Source: Corynebacterium anserum (lineage in GTDB: Bacteria; Actinomycetota; Actinomycetes; Mycobacteriales; Mycobacteriaceae). Taken from it: DNA of 64,000 nucleotides. Positions 17,608 to 27,343 of this stretch are shown here, piece by piece; position 1 is the first letter of the stretch, and every line of letters begins with the position of its first letter. Made by a program: the position numbers and the translations under genes. The notes under the pieces are model-generated. The model saw only the letters and a list, made by a program, of their open reading frames with translations, ran no database searches and was not told where the DNA came from. The stretch lies in contig NZ_CP046883.1 in NCBI RefSeq assembly GCF_014262665.1, positions 248,001 through 312,000 on the forward strand. Direction: 5' to 3'.

Positions 17608-19323
17608 ATGTCTTCTTCTCTTATCGCCCTGATTTTGGGGCTTGCATTGCTGGGTGTGGCGATTGTTCTTATCTTGCGTGCGAACTCCACTGACTCTTTG
17701 ACCGACGCGACCACTGACCAGCCGCAGTCCTCCCCGGAAGCCGCAGAGGTTCACGAGCCTGCGGGCTCATCCACCCCAGCTGTGTCGGAGGGGGCGCATG
17801 CGGCTGCCACGAAGGAGCGTGAGAAGGAACGTGAGGAGGAGCAAGGCGCTTCTTACGCTCGCGTTAGCCGTTCCGGTTTGACACTCAGCGGAGTGAAGAA
17901 AAGGCGACGTCTGTGGGCTCAGAATCACGGCTTTGAATACACCCGTGAAGACCCTGAGTTGGTGTACGACTGGCCGCTTTCTTTGCTGGGTGAATATCGT
18001 GCGGAGATTCCCGTGGCGAAAGATGTGGTCAGTGGTTTCACTGACGGGCACCGGACCCACATCGCGGATGTGGGAACAGCCACGGTGTTGGCGATGCTCC
18101 GCGATGGGTACTCGCAGGTCGATGTTCACTACACGGTTGATGAGGGTTTTCAGCCGGAAGGGATGCGTCGGGTAGAGGCGCTCGACCAGAAACCTTTCAT
18201 GGCATTTACCTCGGATATCCGGGCATTGGATCATATGGTGGATGTCCGCGTAGAGGATAGTCTGACAGCACTTTCTTCTGTGGCCACGGACGTTGCATGG
18301 TCTGGCCAGTGGGTGGTGCTGCGTATTAACCGAAAACTGGACACAAGCGTGTGGGAGGAAATCTTCCCCCACGTGCGCATGTTAGCTGATGCTGCGATGG
18401 TGCTGCCTCCGGAGCACGTTAGTATTCCGCTGGAGATGGACTCTGCCGACCCCACCCGTCCCATCCCTGGCGGTGAGAACGTCATTGACCTCGACGAAAT
18501 CGCTGACTTAAGCTCCGCCGCATCTCGGTCTGAAGGCACACAGTCGCAGCAGTCGGCCAGTTCCCGCGCAGGGCATCTTCGTGCCATGCCGGATGCATCC
18601 AGTGCAGCTACCTCCAGTGTGCAGGAGCAACCTGCATACAACGATCCACGTTTAGATTCTTCAGGGTCGCAGGAAGACGGCGATTCTCACGATTCGACCT
18701 TCCGCAGCGGGGAGCTTTTCGGCGGAGAGAGCTTTGATGAATATGACGAGCGCCCAGAGATCACCCGTCCCGCCGAGCCCGTGGAGTTCCCATCGCGCTC
18801 CACCGGACACGTGGGCGGGAACACCGATACTTTCCGTACTTTTCGCGTAGCGGATGCCTCTGATGGGGACGACTATACGTCTGGTGGAGTTGGCGGGCGT
18901 TCTCGTTCTGGGCACATCCCTCGGCTTGGCGAAGACCCAGCTCATCGCGCTGCCTCCAATGACCAACGAGGGCAGATTATCCGGAATGATGGTAGCGAAG
19001 CGACGATTTTCCGCGACTATGACGGCGATGCCGACTATGGCAGCGCTGCGGATTATGACGGAGGTGACGAGTATACCGATGACGGGATTATCCTCCGGGC
19101 AGAAGCTGAGCCTGTAAGCTTCGGATCTTTCTCCGATACTGCTGCGGGCGGTGAGGGGTTGTCGGAAGCGGCAAGGTTGCGCCGCCAGCGAAGGTATCAA
19201 GACCGCTACAGATCAGCTGGCCGTCACCGTGCCCCAGATGCCCGTCACGCTCGGCCGGAACCCATTGAGCCGGTCGAAGTAGACATTGAAACGGTGGACG
19301 CAGAAATCGTTGATGAAGACTAG
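17608..19323 (+). CDS. Membrane-anchored protein of unknown function
   Basis: 571 aa, beginning 11 bases after gcvH. Residues 4-24 form one membrane helix (SLIALILGLALLGVAIVLIL), then a Ser/Glu-rich linker with a charged stretch, and a compact domain around residues 90 to 270 (RRRLWAQNHGFEYTRED, LRINRKLDTSVWEEIFPHV). The remaining 300 residues are low complexity, acidic, and rich in Ser, Gly, Asp and Tyr. The globular part looks like a conserved actinobacterial domain (YDWPLSLLGEYRAEIPVAKDVV, VDVHYTV), but I cannot name it. The orientation with a short N-terminal anchor leaves the side of the membrane undecided. Confidence 0.75.
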   Translation: MSSSLIALILGLALLGVAIVLILRANSTDSLTDATTDQPQSSPEAAEVHEPAGSSTPAVSEGAHAAATKEREKEREEEQGASYARVSRSGLTLSGVKKRRRLWAQNHGFEYTREDPELVYDWPLSLLGEYRAEIPVAKDVVSGFTDGHRTHIADVGTATVLAMLRDGYSQVDVHYTVDEGFQPEGMRRVEALDQKPFMAFTSDIRALDHMVDVRVEDSLTALSSVATDVAWSGQWVVLRINRKLDTSVWEEIFPHVRMLADAAMVLPPEHVSIPLEMDSADPTRPIPGGENVIDLDEIADLSSAASRSEGTQSQQSASSRAGHLRAMPDASSAATSSVQEQPAYNDPRLDSSGSQEDGDSHDSTFRSGELFGGESFDEYDERPEITRPAEPVEFPSRSTGHVGGNTDTFRTFRVADASDGDDYTSGGVGGRSRSGHIPRLGEDPAHRAASNDQRGQIIRNDGSEATIFRDYDGDADYGSAADYDGGDEYTDDGIILRAEAEPVSFGSFSDTAAGGEGLSEAARLRRQRRYQDRYRSAGRHRAPDARHARPEPIEPVEVDIETVDAEIVDED

Positions 19324-19819
19324 TGAGAGTTGCGTATACATTGCGTATATAGTGCCTTGTAGAACATAGCTGGGGTGAGTTTGACTAAAAACCGCCTTCT
19401 AGGCCGGATTAAGGTGGGGCGGCAATGGAGACGGCTTGTGGGTGGAAATATTGATTATTTCTCAACATCCTGGAACGCGAACATAGCCCCATGTTAGTTA
19501 ATTTGGAGAACTGTCCCCTTCATATTGATTACCTGCTTCCTGGCACTATGCTCACGTATAAGATGCATTGGAATACGGGGTGCCCTCCCGTATAGAATCA
19601 AATCTTGGAGTGGCGCTTCGCGAATAGCGAAGGGTGCACGGAAAATAATACGTTATTGAGTCTGGTGGAGAGCTTTATCGTTCTTTTAACCTCTGTCTCG
19701 TGCCCATTTTTGTAGTCTAGTGCTCTGTGCAAAAACGAGGTAAATTGAAAATGGGTACGATAAAGCGGTTAAGGAAAGTCCGTGAGACCAATATCCGATT
19801 ACGCAAAGAATATAAACGC
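19324..19819. other. Gene-poor stretch with a possible 28-codon ORF
   Basis: No recognisable gene. A short open frame at 19751-19837 starts ATGGGTACGATAAAGCGG and encodes a very basic peptide (KRLRKVRETNIRLRKEYKRL). It could be a small protein or the stub of a larger one; there is no strong ribosome-binding site. A small hairpin with arms CTTCGC and GCGAAG lies at about 19616-19632. The region is more AT rich than its surroundings. Confidence 0.35.
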
Positions 19820-20047
19820 TTAGTAGGGGGAAAATGACTTTTTAAAGAATCTGTTCGGTTTGTAATTATTATATTTTCCAACAAACTTCCCTAGAGACAT
19901 TAATAATATGAGAGCTGCAAGTAAACCGATTGGTACTGATAATGTCGTTTCTTTTGTGGTTATGCATGAGTAGATAGCACCTGCCGCGGGAATTGATAAA
20001 AGGATAATCCAAATAATATTGAGATATTGTTCTGTTTTGTTATTCAT
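19820..20047 (-). CDS. Small two-helix membrane protein, hypothetical
   Basis: An open frame of 75 aa from ATG 20047 (MNNKTEQYLNIIW), or 82 aa if an ATG 7 codons upstream is used. Two hydrophobic helices (YLNIIWIILLSIPAAGAIYSC and LSVPIGLLAALILLMSLGKFVG) are followed by a basic tail. Codon use is AT rich, unlike the neighbours. No strong ribosome-binding site. It may be a real small membrane protein of foreign origin; I see no family. Confidence 0.4.
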   Translation of the reverse strand: MNNKTEQYLNIIWIILLSIPAAGAIYSCITTKETTLSVPIGLLAALILLMSLGKFVGKYNNYKPNRFFKKSFSPY

Positions 20048-20068
20048 ATCTGCCCATGCTTTGTGCAT

Positions 20069-20443
20069 ATCTTATGCACAACCATCAGTGTAGTGCTCTG
20101 GAGTGACTCCAATTGAAGGTTTTGGGAGGATTTTCCAGTGGCGCCAACCTTCAGTGCTAGGCATTTGTCTTGGGCTGCTGCAGCTGCCGCCCATCCAGTT
20201 ACTTCTACGGAGTGAGTGGCCCACCAGACTCCCAGTACCTCACCAAATGGCGGAGGAGCCAAATCGAGTATGAACCAAAACCCGGAACGGAGAAACGGCC
20301 GCCGCTGTTGGGTTCGATCGTAATCAGCTAGCCCGAATATCGCTCAACTACTATCGGGAGCGATTCTAAACATGAGACAATGCCTGTAGCACCCAGCTCC
20401 TGGCACCAAGGGGCGCATGAGAAAAGAGGTAACAGAGGTAACT
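20069..20443. other. Intergenic region before pyrE
   Basis: It contains the pyrE promoter region. A leftward open frame at 20044-20262 exists but has no start signal or recognisable domain, so it is not called as a gene. I see no uracil-type attenuator. Confidence 0.4.
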
Positions 20444-20992
20444 ATGGCTCCACTGGTCAATGAAGAGAAAAAGCAGCGCCTCGCTGAACTGGTCAAGGAA
20501 CTCGCGGTCGTACACGGCCGTGTGACCCTGTCGTCAGGGAAAGAAGCTGATTATTACGTAGATCTGCGCCGTGCGACTCTCCATCATGAGGCGTCTAAGC
20601 TCATCGGTTCTTTGCTTCGCGAACTGACTTCTGACTGGGACTATGCGCATGTGGGAGGCCTAACTCTCGGCGCAGATCCTGTGGCCACAAGCATCATGCA
20701 CGCTGGTGAGGGGGTTGATGCTTTTGTTGTCCGGAAAGAAGCGAAGAAGCACGGTATGCAGCGACGTATCGAGGGGCCGGATATTGAAGGTAAACGGGTG
20801 CTGGTTGTGGAAGATACCACCACCACCGGAAATTCCCCGCTGACCGCTGTTGCTGCTGTTCGCGAGGCCGGCGCGACAGTCGTGGGTGTGGCCACCGTGG
20901 TGGATCGCGCTACGGGTGCCCAGGATGTGATCGAAGCGGAGGGTGTGGAGTACCGCAGCCTCCTGGGACTGGAGGATTTGGATCTTGCCTAA
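20444..20992 (+). CDS. pyrE: Orotate phosphoribosyltransferase
   Basis: Converts orotate and PRPP to orotidine 5'-phosphate in pyrimidine synthesis. From ATG 20444 (MAPLVNEEKKQRL), preceded by AGAGGTAACT, it is 182 aa, matching corynebacterial PyrE; an in-frame ATG at 20417 would add 9 residues. Key features are SSGKEADYYVDLRRATL, GGLTLGADPVA, FVVRKEAKKHG, and the PRPP-binding loop VLVVEDTTTTGNSPLTAV. The next gene starts inside its end. Confidence 0.95.
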   Translation: MAPLVNEEKKQRLAELVKELAVVHGRVTLSSGKEADYYVDLRRATLHHEASKLIGSLLRELTSDWDYAHVGGLTLGADPVATSIMHAGEGVDAFVVRKEAKKHGMQRRIEGPDIEGKRVLVVEDTTTTGNSPLTAVAAVREAGATVVGVATVVDRATGAQDVIEAEGVEYRSLLGLEDLDLA

Positions 20993-21944
20993 ACTGTCAC
21001 GCTTTCTGCAGCCGAAGAACCTTGTGCCACAAAAGAAATCGAAAGTGGCCACGAAGCAAGTCTCTACCGCCACTGATACGGCATGGGACAACGTGTTGGA
21101 TGTGCTGAGCATTATCCGCGATTCTTACGCGGATATTTTCACCAGCGGTGAACCTTTGACCAATGGAACCTTGACCAATATCTCCTCCAAAGACTTGGTC
21201 AAGATGATGCCGGAGGATCTCGATGACCTCACCGGTCGCCCAGTATACGGCCGTCATGGCAAGATCCGTGCTGGTTACCTGGCCGCCGCGGCCGTTTCTG
21301 TACTCGCCGCGGCTATTCCTTCCGACGCCACCACCCGCCTCATCAAACCCACTCTCATGCCACTACTCGTGGCTAGTTCTGATCTGTTCGCCACCCAGCG
21401 TTCCCGGAGAATCGCCGTAAAGCATCCACTAGACACTGCTTTACTCGTTGGTGGTCTGGCGTGTGGATGTTTGGGTGACATCATCCTCATGGGCAAGGAT
21501 TCTCGCAGCGAGGACAAGCGTGTGCGCGCATCGAACCTCAACAGGGGTGCTGCCGCTTTCGCGGTTAATCAGAGTGCCTATCATGCACTGCTGACCAGGC
21601 AGGGGGCGCGCGCCCAGAAGAAGGACATTCTGCTGCGTATTCCGGCCGTGCTGGCCGGGATTGGCCTGGCGTCGGTCGCTAACACCAAGGCGTTGCCTGC
21701 CGCAGCGGGTTATGGAACTGCATTGGGATACACCTCTGTCTTGGCCGAAGACCACAGCCCGGAGGCGGCGTTGGGCGGCAACCTTTTTGTTGCATCCGAC
21801 GCGCTTATCCTCGGGCGTCTGACCATGTTGAAGAACAAATCCCGCCTGGATGCACTCGTCGATGGGGTGGTGATGGCAACGTATACGGCGGCCCAATTAC
21901 TGCTCGTGGATGCGATTACTAAGGGGCTGGTGGGCAGCAAGTGA
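20985..21944 (+). CDS. YhhN-family membrane protein (lysoplasmalogenase-like)
   Basis: Membrane protein with about eight hydrophobic helices in its C-terminal 220 residues, in the pattern of YhhN/TMEM86 proteins, some of which cleave the vinyl-ether bond of lysoplasmalogens. The ending, GGNLFVASDALILGRLTML followed by AQLLLVDA, is the most typical part. The start is probably TTG 20985 (LPKLSRFLQPK): CTGGAGG lies just upstream and this gives an 8-bp overlap with pyrE and 319 aa. A 90-residue polar N-terminal part precedes the membrane domain, which is unusual. Enzymatic activity is inferred only from family. Confidence 0.75.
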   Translation: MPKLSRFLQPKNLVPQKKSKVATKQVSTATDTAWDNVLDVLSIIRDSYADIFTSGEPLTNGTLTNISSKDLVKMMPEDLDDLTGRPVYGRHGKIRAGYLAAAAVSVLAAAIPSDATTRLIKPTLMPLLVASSDLFATQRSRRIAVKHPLDTALLVGGLACGCLGDIILMGKDSRSEDKRVRASNLNRGAAAFAVNQSAYHALLTRQGARAQKKDILLRIPAVLAGIGLASVANTKALPAAAGYGTALGYTSVLAEDHSPEAALGGNLFVASDALILGRLTMLKNKSRLDALVDGVVMATYTAAQLLLVDAITKGLVGSK

Positions 21945-22606
21945 CCGAGCAGCGCCCGGGACCAACTGAATGGTTTCCCCATCCAGTAGGCGTGGGGCCA
22001 TGGGAGCAAGAATTTCCGAACACCCCACGCCCCGATGACCAACATTATGACCAGCAACTCTTGGATGAGGGCGACCGCCGCAACGTAGTGGATGCCTACC
22101 GCTACTGGACACAGGCGGCGATTATCGCTGACATTGATACTCGCCGTCATCCGCTACATATCGCGATCGAGAACTTCGAGAACGACTCCAATATCGGCAC
22201 GGTGGTGCGCACTGCCAACGCATTCGCGGTAGATACGGTTCACATCGTTGGGCGCAAGCGATGGAATCGCCGTGGTGCGATGGTTACCGACCGTTATCAG
22301 CACCTTATGCACCACCGCACCGTCTCGGAGGTCCTGACCTTTGCGCGGGAAAACAACCTCACGGTGGTGGCCGTGGACAACACTCCAGGCAGTGTGCCTA
22401 TCGAGACCGCAGAACTACCGGAGCGCTGCCTGCTGCTTTTCGGACAGGAAGGCCCCGGGGTGACTGAAGAGGCGCAGCGCGGGGCGACGATGACCGTGTC
22501 CATTGCCCAGTTTGGATCCACCCGCTCCATCAACGCGGGCGTGGCAGCGGGCATTGCCATGCATGCGTGGGTGCGCACCCACGCGGATTTGGGCAGGGCG
22601 TGGTAG
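21941..22606 (+). CDS. SpoU/TrmH-family RNA 2'-O-methyltransferase
   Basis: SPOUT-class methyltransferase that puts a methyl group on a ribose of tRNA or rRNA using S-adenosylmethionine. It is 221 aa. The three SpoU motifs are visible: IENFENDSNIGTVVRTANAF (motif 1, with the conserved Asn and Arg), LLLFGQEGPGVTEE (motif 2), and the C-terminal ISIAQF-like knot VSIAQFGSTRSINAGVAAGIAMH (motif 3, Ser and Asn). The GTG start overlaps the previous stop (GTGA). The exact RNA position is not predictable; a 45-residue N-terminal extension precedes the core. Confidence 0.9.
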   Translation: MTEQRPGPTEWFPHPVGVGPWEQEFPNTPRPDDQHYDQQLLDEGDRRNVVDAYRYWTQAAIIADIDTRRHPLHIAIENFENDSNIGTVVRTANAFAVDTVHIVGRKRWNRRGAMVTDRYQHLMHHRTVSEVLTFARENNLTVVAVDNTPGSVPIETAELPERCLLLFGQEGPGVTEEAQRGATMTVSIAQFGSTRSINAGVAAGIAMHAWVRTHADLGRAW

Positions 22607-22658
22607 CGAGCTAGCAGCTAGTAACTGTTAGTAGCTAAAGGCGCTTCACTGAGGCAAT

Positions 22659-23846
22659 ATGGTCACTGTGTTGACTAATGCTCGTGAACAATGGGATCAC
22701 CGCGCAGACCTCGCTGAACAAGCAGTGACGGAGCGCCACGCTAAGCGCTTGTGGTCGTGCCCACGGACCAATCTTGCAGTTATTGCATGGCCGCCCACTA
22801 CGCGCGACAAATTCTTTGTTCGTTGGCACTATTGGTGGCAAGCGCACTACTTGGATAACCAGGTTGATGCAGCGCTGCGTCGCCCGACCAAAACCCGCAT
22901 CACCAGGATCCGTCAGACCATGCGCACCATCCGGATGCGTAATCTGCAGAAGCTCAGCAAGAACAACTACTACGATGACAAAGCGTGGTTGGCTCTAGCG
23001 ATGAACCGCGCGTCGGAACTGAACAAGATCCAGCACGTGCGCGGACTCCGCCAACTTATTCACAACATTTTCGATGGCGTGGACACCCTAACAGGTGTGC
23101 TGCCGTGGCGTACGAACGAGAATTTCTACAACGTGCCGACTAACGGTCCGGCAGCGATCTTGGCCGCCCGCACCGGCGAGCTGCAACTCGCGGAAAACCT
23201 CATTGATTGGACTTTTGAGCACCTCATCAATGAAAACGGCCTGGTCATGGATGGTTTACATATGCGCATGCACGGACCCGAGGCCGCCCGCCAGGTGTAT
23301 TCCTATTGCCAAGGTGTGATGGTGGGAGCCTGCACTGAGCTGGCTGTGGCGCAGCGCGCTCTTGCTGGGGTGGCTCCGGATGAGGTGTCCCAGGTAGGTA
23401 TCGCGCAGATCACCCGCGTACAAAAACTGGTGAGCGCCATTGAGGAACACATGACCGATAGCAACCTCGTGTTGTCGAACGAAAGCGGCGGCGGTGATGG
23501 TGGGCTGTTTAATGGTGTGTTGATGCGCTACCTCGCCCTGGTTGCCTTGGAGCTGCCAGGAGTGTCCGACGCCACGAAACGCACCCGAAAGGTTGCTCGG
23601 GACATCGTGATGGCTACGGCGGAGGCTGCGTGGAAGACCCGCTTGGAGATTGATGGTTTGCCGGTGTTCAGCGCAGACTGGAGCCGGGACGCGACTCTTC
23701 CTCAGTCTGGTGGCCTCGTTGGCGCCACTATTGCCGGGGCGGTGTCTAGCTCCGATATCGCGGAACGGGATCTGTCCGTGCAGCTGTCTGGGTGGATGCT
23801 TATGGAAGCCGCTGCCAGGTTGTCTGCCGCAGAAGGAAAATTTTAA
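22659..23846 (+). CDS. Glycoside hydrolase family 76 protein
   Basis: 395 aa protein with the alpha/alpha-barrel features of GH76 (endo-alpha-1,6-mannanase family). The Asp pair in NNYYDDKAWLALA (about residue 109) corresponds to the catalytic DD of the family, followed by LPWRTNENFYNVPTNGPAAILAAR and YSYCQGVMVGACTELA. There is no signal peptide, so it acts in the cytoplasm or is exported by other means. In corynebacteria a relation to mannan-containing lipoglycans is plausible but not shown. An MFS transporter follows, 59 bases on. Confidence 0.88.
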   Translation: MVTVLTNAREQWDHRADLAEQAVTERHAKRLWSCPRTNLAVIAWPPTTRDKFFVRWHYWWQAHYLDNQVDAALRRPTKTRITRIRQTMRTIRMRNLQKLSKNNYYDDKAWLALAMNRASELNKIQHVRGLRQLIHNIFDGVDTLTGVLPWRTNENFYNVPTNGPAAILAARTGELQLAENLIDWTFEHLINENGLVMDGLHMRMHGPEAARQVYSYCQGVMVGACTELAVAQRALAGVAPDEVSQVGIAQITRVQKLVSAIEEHMTDSNLVLSNESGGGDGGLFNGVLMRYLALVALELPGVSDATKRTRKVARDIVMATAEAAWKTRLEIDGLPVFSADWSRDATLPQSGGLVGATIAGAVSSSDIAERDLSVQLSGWMLMEAAARLSAAEGKF

Positions 23847-23905
23847 AAAGGAAAGTTTTCCTAAAAGCAATACGAGTAGTGACTCATACGGATTATTCTT
23901 CCTAC

Positions 23906-25111
23906 ATGAGTTGTCCCTCAACAATCAGCAAGCGCGCTAGGCCAAGCATCTCTGCGGCATTTTTCATCCAGGGCATGCTGCTGGCGGCTATCCTCACCGA
24001 ACTTCCCGCCATCCGCGCAGACATGGGAGCGGGTGACGGACTACTTGCCCTGCTGATCGGCGTGATTAGCTTGTTGGCCGCCGGTGGTTCGATCGTGGCG
24101 GAGAAGTTTGCAGAAAAGAAGGACTCAGCCACGGTGCTTATGCTGGGCATAGCAACGGAGGCCGTAGGCGCGCTCCTCATCACCCTCAACCAGGGCATGG
24201 TTACTTTCGTACTCGCGACGATCATTTACGGCCTCGGCCTGGGTGGTGTGGATGCTGCCGGAAATATGCAGGCTGCAGCGCTGCAAAACCGTGTGGGAAA
24301 GGTCATCCTCTCCAGCTTCTTCGCGGCGTGGTCTGCGGGAGCAATCGTCGGCGCAGTGGCGGTGTCTCTAGGGGAGGGACTATCCATGGGGTACCGCGTG
24401 AACATTGCTGTGGTGGCCGTGGCGGTGGCCATTATTGGGTTGGTTGCCTCCCCTAACTTCCTGCGCTATGGGCATGAAAAAGCCATCGACCACAACCCAG
24501 TCCATGCTCTCATACCGTGGCGCCCGGTCGTAGCGCTCGGGATCGCTATGGCGCTGTTCTATGTCGTAGATTTTGGTCTGTCCAATTGGTCTACTCTCTT
24601 TCTTCACGACATCTTGTTAGCCGATGTGTCCACCGCGGCGCTGGGCGTGGCGGCCTACCAGATAGCCGGGTTGGTGTCTCGGCTCACCGCTGACTTCTGG
24701 ACCCGCCGGTTCGGCGCTGTGCGGGTGATGCGGGTAGCAGCTGTTGTCGCAATGGCTGGCATGCTCGCCACCATTACAGCGCAGAACGTGCCGGGGGCGC
24801 TGGTTGGCCTGGCTATCGTCGGTCTCGGCGCTTCGGTCACTGCGCCTTTGTGTTTCTCCTCCGCCGCAGCGCTTTCGCAAAAGAATCTCGACGCCGTGAT
24901 TGCCCGCCTGAACCTCTTCAACTATGCAGGCACGGTGGTCGGCGGTGTGGTGATAGGCACGCTTCTAGCTGCGACCAATGCCCGCGTAGCATTGATCATT
25001 CCATTGATTTCCTGCGTGCTGTTGATTTTCAGTGCGCCCTGGTTTAGCAAACGGGTGGCGTCGACACATGAGATGAGACATGAGATGAGGACGTCCACAG
25101 ACAAGGGGTAG
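23906..25111 (+). CDS. MFS transporter
   Basis: Major-facilitator permease with about 12 helices. The start is taken as ATG 23906 (MSCPSTISKRARPS), which leaves a short cytoplasmic head before helix 1 and gives 401 aa; no good ribosome-binding site precedes it, so this is uncertain. The pattern (GVISLLAAGGSIVAEKFAEKK in loop 2-3, GLGLGGVDAAGNMQAAALQNR in helix 4) resembles FucP/YbjJ-type sugar or drug MFS members. The substrate is unknown; the upstream GH76 gene would fit a sugar. The C terminus is polar (STHEMRHEMR). Confidence 0.8.
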   Translation: MSCPSTISKRARPSISAAFFIQGMLLAAILTELPAIRADMGAGDGLLALLIGVISLLAAGGSIVAEKFAEKKDSATVLMLGIATEAVGALLITLNQGMVTFVLATIIYGLGLGGVDAAGNMQAAALQNRVGKVILSSFFAAWSAGAIVGAVAVSLGEGLSMGYRVNIAVVAVAVAIIGLVASPNFLRYGHEKAIDHNPVHALIPWRPVVALGIAMALFYVVDFGLSNWSTLFLHDILLADVSTAALGVAAYQIAGLVSRLTADFWTRRFGAVRVMRVAAVVAMAGMLATITAQNVPGALVGLAIVGLGASVTAPLCFSSAAALSQKNLDAVIARLNLFNYAGTVVGGVVIGTLLAATNARVALIIPLISCVLLIFSAPWFSKRVASTHEMRHEMRTSTDKG

Positions 25112-25358
25112 CGGCGAGTCAACAAACAAAGGGAGTGGGGGAGTCAACAAATAAAGGGGGTAGAAGCAGGTAGACAAACTAGGGGTAGCGGCAGGAAAAG
25201 TAGATGCAGAGGAAATGAGCATGGAAAGAATGACACTGGCTATCTAGGGTGCCCCCTAAATTGGGCCTATCGGATCCTACTCGAACCCACAACTCGTCCA
25301 ATCCAAGGCATAATTCGTAGATAGAAAGTCCGCACAAGAGCACAATCAGGAGGCATCT

Positions 25359-26393
25359 ATGCCAATTGCAACTCCAGCCCAGTACCAGGACATGCTCGAT
25401 AAGGCCAAGGAAGGTGGCTACGCTTTCCCAGCCATCAACTGCACCTCGTCGGAAACCATCAACGCAGCCCTCAAGGGTTTCGCGGACGCTGAATCCGATG
25501 GCATTATCCAGTTCTCCATCGGTGGAGCGGAGTTCGGCTCCGGTCTGAACGTTAAGAACATGGTTGCAGGCGCCACCGCCCTCGCAGCGTTTGCACACGA
25601 AGCAGCAAAGCACTATGGGGTTAACGTTGCGCTGCACACCGACCACTGCCAGAAGGAGAAGCTGGACGGCTACGTCCGCCCATTGCTGGAGATCTCCCGT
25701 AAGCGAGTGGAAGCTGGCGAAAACCCACTGTTCCAGTCTCATATGTGGGACGGTTCCGCTGTGCCAATCGATGAGAACCTGGAGATCGCTCAGGACCTGC
25801 TGGCTAAGTCCAAGGCGGCTAACATCATTCTCGAGGTAGAGATTGGCGTGGTCGGCGGTGAAGAAGATGGCGTTGAAGCCAAGGCTGGTGCCAACCTCTA
25901 CACCTCTGAAGAGGACTTCGCGAAGACTGTCGATGCTTTAGGCACGGGCGAGAACGGTCGTTACCTGCTGGCCGCCACGTTCGGCAACGTGCACGGCGTA
26001 TACAAGCCAGGCAACGTGAAGCTGCGCCCAGAGGTTCTGGATATGGGACAGAAAGTTGCTGCAAAGAAGCTGGGGCTGGATGAGTCCGCTCAGCCATTCG
26101 ACTTCGTTTTCCACGGCGGCTCAGGCTCCGAGAAGGAAAAGATCGAAGAATCTCTGCGTTACGGTGTGATCAAGATGAATGTGGACACTGATACTCAGTA
26201 CGCGTTCACCCGGCCAATCGCATCTCACATGTTCTCCAACTACGACGGCGTGCTGAAGATCGATGGCGAAGTAGGCAACAAGAAGGTGTACGACCCGCGC
26301 TCCTACCTGAAGAAGGCTGAGGAGGCCATGGCTCTGCGCGTGGTTGAGGCCTGTGAGGATCTGCACTCCGCTGGCAAGTCCACCGTGAAGTAA
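25359..26393 (+). CDS. fba: Class II fructose-1,6-bisphosphate aldolase
   Basis: Zinc-dependent aldolase of glycolysis and gluconeogenesis. 344 aa, normal for class II. The metal and catalytic residues are in VNVALHTDHCQKEKLDGYV (His and the catalytic Asp), ILEVEIGVVGGEEDGVEAK (Glu), TFGNVHGVYKPGNVKL (His), and VFHGGSGSEKEKI (His). AGGAGG precedes ATG. It is the last backbone gene before the accessory island. The 247-base upstream gap contains G-rich imperfect repeats (CAACAAACAAAGGG-like). Confidence 0.97.
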   Translation: MPIATPAQYQDMLDKAKEGGYAFPAINCTSSETINAALKGFADAESDGIIQFSIGGAEFGSGLNVKNMVAGATALAAFAHEAAKHYGVNVALHTDHCQKEKLDGYVRPLLEISRKRVEAGENPLFQSHMWDGSAVPIDENLEIAQDLLAKSKAANIILEVEIGVVGGEEDGVEAKAGANLYTSEEDFAKTVDALGTGENGRYLLAATFGNVHGVYKPGNVKLRPEVLDMGQKVAAKKLGLDESAQPFDFVFHGGSGSEKEKIEESLRYGVIKMNVDTDTQYAFTRPIASHMFSNYDGVLKIDGEVGNKKVYDPRSYLKKAEEAMALRVVEACEDLHSAGKSTVK

Positions 26394-26401
26394 ACGCGCA
26401 T

Positions 26402-27343
26402 GACCTTCTGTCTTAACTGCTGGTGGTGCGGGCTCTACGTGGATTGATGTCAATCCGGTTAGCGGTAAGTGTCAGCTGCTGTGGATGATCGATCCGGTGT
26501 ATGCCGACGGTAGGGGAGACGCCTCCAATGTCCGTCTGCTGGGTGTGGTGATGAACATTCTGGCGGCACTTCTCGGTGGAGTCCCGGCCTTTTCGCACCG
26601 TTTGTCGCGTTCGCCTTTCTACACTGGAGATGACCCTACGGCCTACCGGTGGCATGTCCAACATCACCGTGTTGACCGTCTAGCCCATCTGCGTGACGAA
26701 GTGAGGACCATGATCGGCCAACCCGCTCCTGAAAAAGAAAAGTCTCAGTAGGTTTTCCAGCGGCCGCGAGTTGATTGAAGCGGTGCCGTGCACGCCGCCA
26801 AGAAGCGTAGATGCTCAAAGCCCTTGATGGTGGTCTCTCTAACGCTGACGCCTTGGACGGCGACCGTATCGATGGTGTGAAGGTGCTTGGGATCTCTGAA
26901 GGCGCGTCGCCCGCGATGAGACGGTCTTCCGCCATGCACTGGCAACCGTGCACCGTCTCCGCGAGGCGGGAGAACGCATGACGGATGCGGCGATCATTGA
27001 CGCCTACGAGCGCGCCTACAACATCGTCCAGGCTGTCGGAGCAGATCACCGAGAACCCGACATGCCGCCGATGCGGGATCGTCAGACGATGGCCAGGCGC
27101 GTGCGTGGGTATGTGCTGTCCAACAACCGTGGGGCTGGTTCGTCATCGTTCTCCGGTAACACCGGAGGCGTCGGTATGCGTGAACGCAAGGCTTTGGCAA
27201 CCATGGGACGCAAGGGCAGGCAGAAGGTCGCGCATTTCGTGACGTCGTACTGGATGGAGACCGACTCCCTCCCTAGTTGGGCAGAGATACAACACGAGAC
27301 TGGGCTCTCCAGAGCGACGGTCGCCGCTATATGTCAGCTCTGA
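26402..27343 (+). pseudogene. Plasmid replicase (RepA type) remnant, N and C parts
   Basis: Two pieces of a replicase-family gene, of the sort found on actinobacterial plasmids. Piece 1 (about 26402-26751) reads TWIDVNPVSGKCQLLWMIDP, then DPTAYRWHVQHHRVDRLAHL, the usual replicase pattern. Piece 2 (about 26900-27343) reads AYERAYNIVQAVGADHREP, MARRVRGYV and ERKALATMGRKGRQK and ends with an HTH-like EIQHETGLSRATVAAI. The joining region has stops and changes frame several times, and the true N-terminus is missing. It lies 9 bases after fba and marks the left edge of the island. The family match is from recognition; both parts are too damaged to work. Confidence 0.75.

Noticed and set aside
20044..20262. 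72-codon leftward ORF upstream of pyrE
   Set aside because: No ribosome-binding site, no domain; low-complexity Ala run. Could be a remnant but not supportable.
25260..25310. Possible tRNA end (CTCGAACCCAC)
   Set aside because: No acceptor or anticodon arms can be folded around it; it lies in the fba promoter region.
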